From: Desulfobacula sp.
GTDB lineage: Bacteria > Desulfobacterota > Desulfobacteria > Desulfobacterales > Desulfobacteraceae
Assembly: GCA_023139225.1 (NCBI GenBank)
Contig: JAGLNZ010000500.1
Span: forward strand, 1 to 7,757
Reading direction: 5' to 3'
Length of the DNA: 7,757 bases
Part shown: positions 6,801 through 7,757 of the stretch, piece by piece
Layout: every line of letters starts with the position of its first letter
How positions within the stretch are numbered: the stretch's first letter is position 1
Program-made: the position numbers and the translations under genes
Notes under the pieces: model-generated
Databases searched by the model: none
Seen by the model: the letters and a program-made list of their open reading frames with translations, nothing else
What the model was told of the DNA's origin: nothing

Positions 6801-7640
6801 GGTATCTACAAGTTTTCTTAAAAAAGTAATTTTGTCTTCTTTGGGATAAACCGGTTTTAATGCTCCTTTGATCTTGGCCAGTTCCCCTGCCCATTGAACC
6901 GCATCATCAAGGTTTCCAAGACGGTCAATCAATTTTAATTTAAGTGCTTTTTGACCGGTATAAACCCTTCCGTCCGCAAGTGTTGCCATTGCCTTGACAT
7001 CAATCCCTCTTGCCTTTGCAGCATCATTTACAAATTGAAGGTGCAGCTCATCTACAAGGGCTTGAAGAATTTTCTTTTCCGAATCTTTAAGCTCTCTTAA
7101 AGGAGACCCCATATCTTTGAATTCACCACTTTTAATAACAACAGGAGATATGCCGATTTTTTTGGCAATTTCCATAATATTGGCATACTCCATGATCACA
7201 CCAATACTGCCGGTGATGGTTCCGGGGTTGGCAACTATCCCGTTAGTTGCAGATGCAATATAGTATCCCCCCGAGGCGGCAACCGATCCCATGGATGTGA
7301 TTATCTTTTTATCCATACGGGTTTTTATGATTTCACGATAGATTTCCTGAGAGGGCCCAATCCCTCCACCTGGAGAGTCAATTCTTAAAATAATAGCTTT
7401 GATGGAATCATCATCCCGAAAAGTTTTTATATCTTTAATAATTTTTTTTGAAGACAGTATCATGCCGTTAATTTCTACAATACCAATATTACCGCCGGCG
7501 GAAGCTTGTTTTAGTAAAAATTGAGTGTTCAACATTTTTGAACCAGATGATACAAGCACGACAAAACCAATAAATGCGAAGGTTAAGCAAGTTGAAACAA
7601 TCATTAAGAAAAATAAAAAGGGATGTCTTCTGGCAAACAT
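6738..7640 (-). CDS. sppA: Signal peptide peptidase SppA, short (36K) type
   Basis: Membrane-bound serine protease of clan SK (family S49) that degrades signal peptides left in the inner membrane. The 300 residues match the short single-domain SppA of B. subtilis rather than the 67K double-domain E. coli form; such proteins assemble as oligomers. A membrane segment spans about 8-31 after a basic N-terminus (R4, R5), with the protease domain on the periplasmic side. LRIDSPGGG (85-93) is the substrate-strand and oxyanion region; MGSVAASGGYY (117-127) carries the nucleophile S123; KSGEFKDMGSP (170-180) carries the general-base K175. The 52-residue Ser-Lys spacing equals S147-K199 of B. subtilis. 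LADGRVYTGQKA (221-232) is also typical. AGGA lies 7 bases before the ATG. A terminator stands 22 bases ahead of the start, and the 3' end overlaps the YciO-like gene by 63 bases. Confidence 0.95.
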   Translation of the reverse strand: MFARRHPFLFFLMIVSTCLTFAFIGFVVLVSSGSKMLNTQFLLKQASAGGNIGIVEINGMILSSKKIIKDIKTFRDDDSIKAIILRIDSPGGGIGPSQEIYREIIKTRMDKKIITSMGSVAASGGYYIASATNGIVANPGTITGSIGVIMEYANIMEIAKKIGISPVVIKSGEFKDMGSPLRELKDSEKKILQALVDELHLQFVNDAAKARGIDVKAMATLADGRVYTGQKALKLKLIDRLGNLDDAVQWAGELAKIKGALKPVYPKEDKITFLRKLVDTLFKDINISGTVTDNFRYIIN

Positions 7641-7647
7641 ATCAATA

Positions 7648-7651
7648 TCCT
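7648..7651 (-). promoter_or_regulatory. Ribosome binding site of sppA
   Basis: AGGA on the minus strand, 7 bases before ATG 7640. It is of medium strength and supports that start, which also places basic residues correctly before the membrane segment. Confidence 0.65.
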
Positions 7652-7662
7652 AATAATCAGTT

Positions 7663-7706
7663 AAAAAAAAAGGACCGGATCAACAACTTAAGGTTATCCG
7701 GCCCTT
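7663..7706 (-). terminator. Intrinsic terminator upstream of sppA
   Basis: On the minus strand GGGCCGGAT (7704-7696) pairs with ATCCGGTCC (7680-7672) with one G-U. The stem extends by two A-T pairs into the tract, and three inner pairs (AAC/GTT) past a bulge shorten the loop. Nine T residues (7671-7663) follow directly. This is a classic rho-independent terminator for the gene entering from the right edge. Read on the plus strand there is no real T tract, so it acts in one direction. Confidence 0.88.
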
Positions 7707-7715
7707 GTACATTCT

Positions 7716-7757
7716 TTAGCACTCCGAAACGATAGTATCTATTTCTTGTTTATTCTT
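7716..7757 (-). CDS. Possible 3' end of a minus-strand gene cut by the window edge
   Basis: The only minus-strand frame open from the right edge reads KNKQEIDTIVSEC and stops with TAA at 7716-7718, ten bases before the terminator stem. The other two frames stop within the first six codons. The placement right before a terminator supports a real gene end, but 13 codons are too few to name a family. Confidence 0.45.
   Translation of the reverse strand, partial: KNKQEIDTIVSEC

Noticed and set aside
6786..6806. GATATC/GGTATC stem with the YciO-like stop codon in its loop, as a terminator
   Set aside because: AT-rich six-pair stem with a G-U and no immediate T tract; it lies inside sppA coding sequence.

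Overview
This is a moderately AT-rich bacterial chromosomal window made of housekeeping genes. I see no phage, transposon, CRISPR array, tRNA or rRNA. Protein content (an outer-membrane-type BON lipoprotein, a guaB-dnaE pair, SppA, a YciO-type protein) points to a Gram-negative bacterium. From the general look of the proteins, a deltaproteobacterial sulfate reducer of the Desulfobacteraceae type is my best guess. That placement is inference and was not checked by a search.

Layout, left to right. A small membrane-anchored acidic protein of unknown function (60-317, +) is followed 25 bases later by a two-BON-domain lipoprotein resembling E. coli DolP/YraP (343-921, +). Converging on it, with stop codons overlapping by four bases, is dnaE (918-4445, -), the replicative DNA polymerase III alpha subunit. 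dnaE lies 6 bases downstream of guaB (4452-5921, -), IMP dehydrogenase, so guaB-dnaE looks like one transcription unit. A 270-base divergent intergenic region (5922-6191) holds a candidate promoter for each side, an 11-bp inverted repeat and a guaB leader hairpin. To its right is a Sua5/YciO/YrdC-family gene (6192-6800, +). Its 3' end overlaps the convergent signal peptide peptidase gene sppA (6738-7640, -) by 63 bases. Upstream of sppA is a clear intrinsic terminator on the minus strand (7663-7706), preceded by what may be the last 13 codons of another minus-strand gene that runs off the right edge.

How the genes relate. guaB supplies the committed step to guanine nucleotides and dnaE consumes dNTPs in replication, so the pair links precursor supply to the polymerase, though co-transcription is only inferred. 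The lipoprotein and SppA both act in the cell envelope but are not adjacent. The YciO-like protein belongs to the tRNA threonylcarbamoylation enzyme superfamily.

I found no convincing undescribed multi-gene system. The points most worth a second look are the complete PHP metal site in DnaE, the terminator placed just ahead of sppA, the codon-aligned 63-base antisense overlap, the structured guaB leader and the unassigned small membrane protein.
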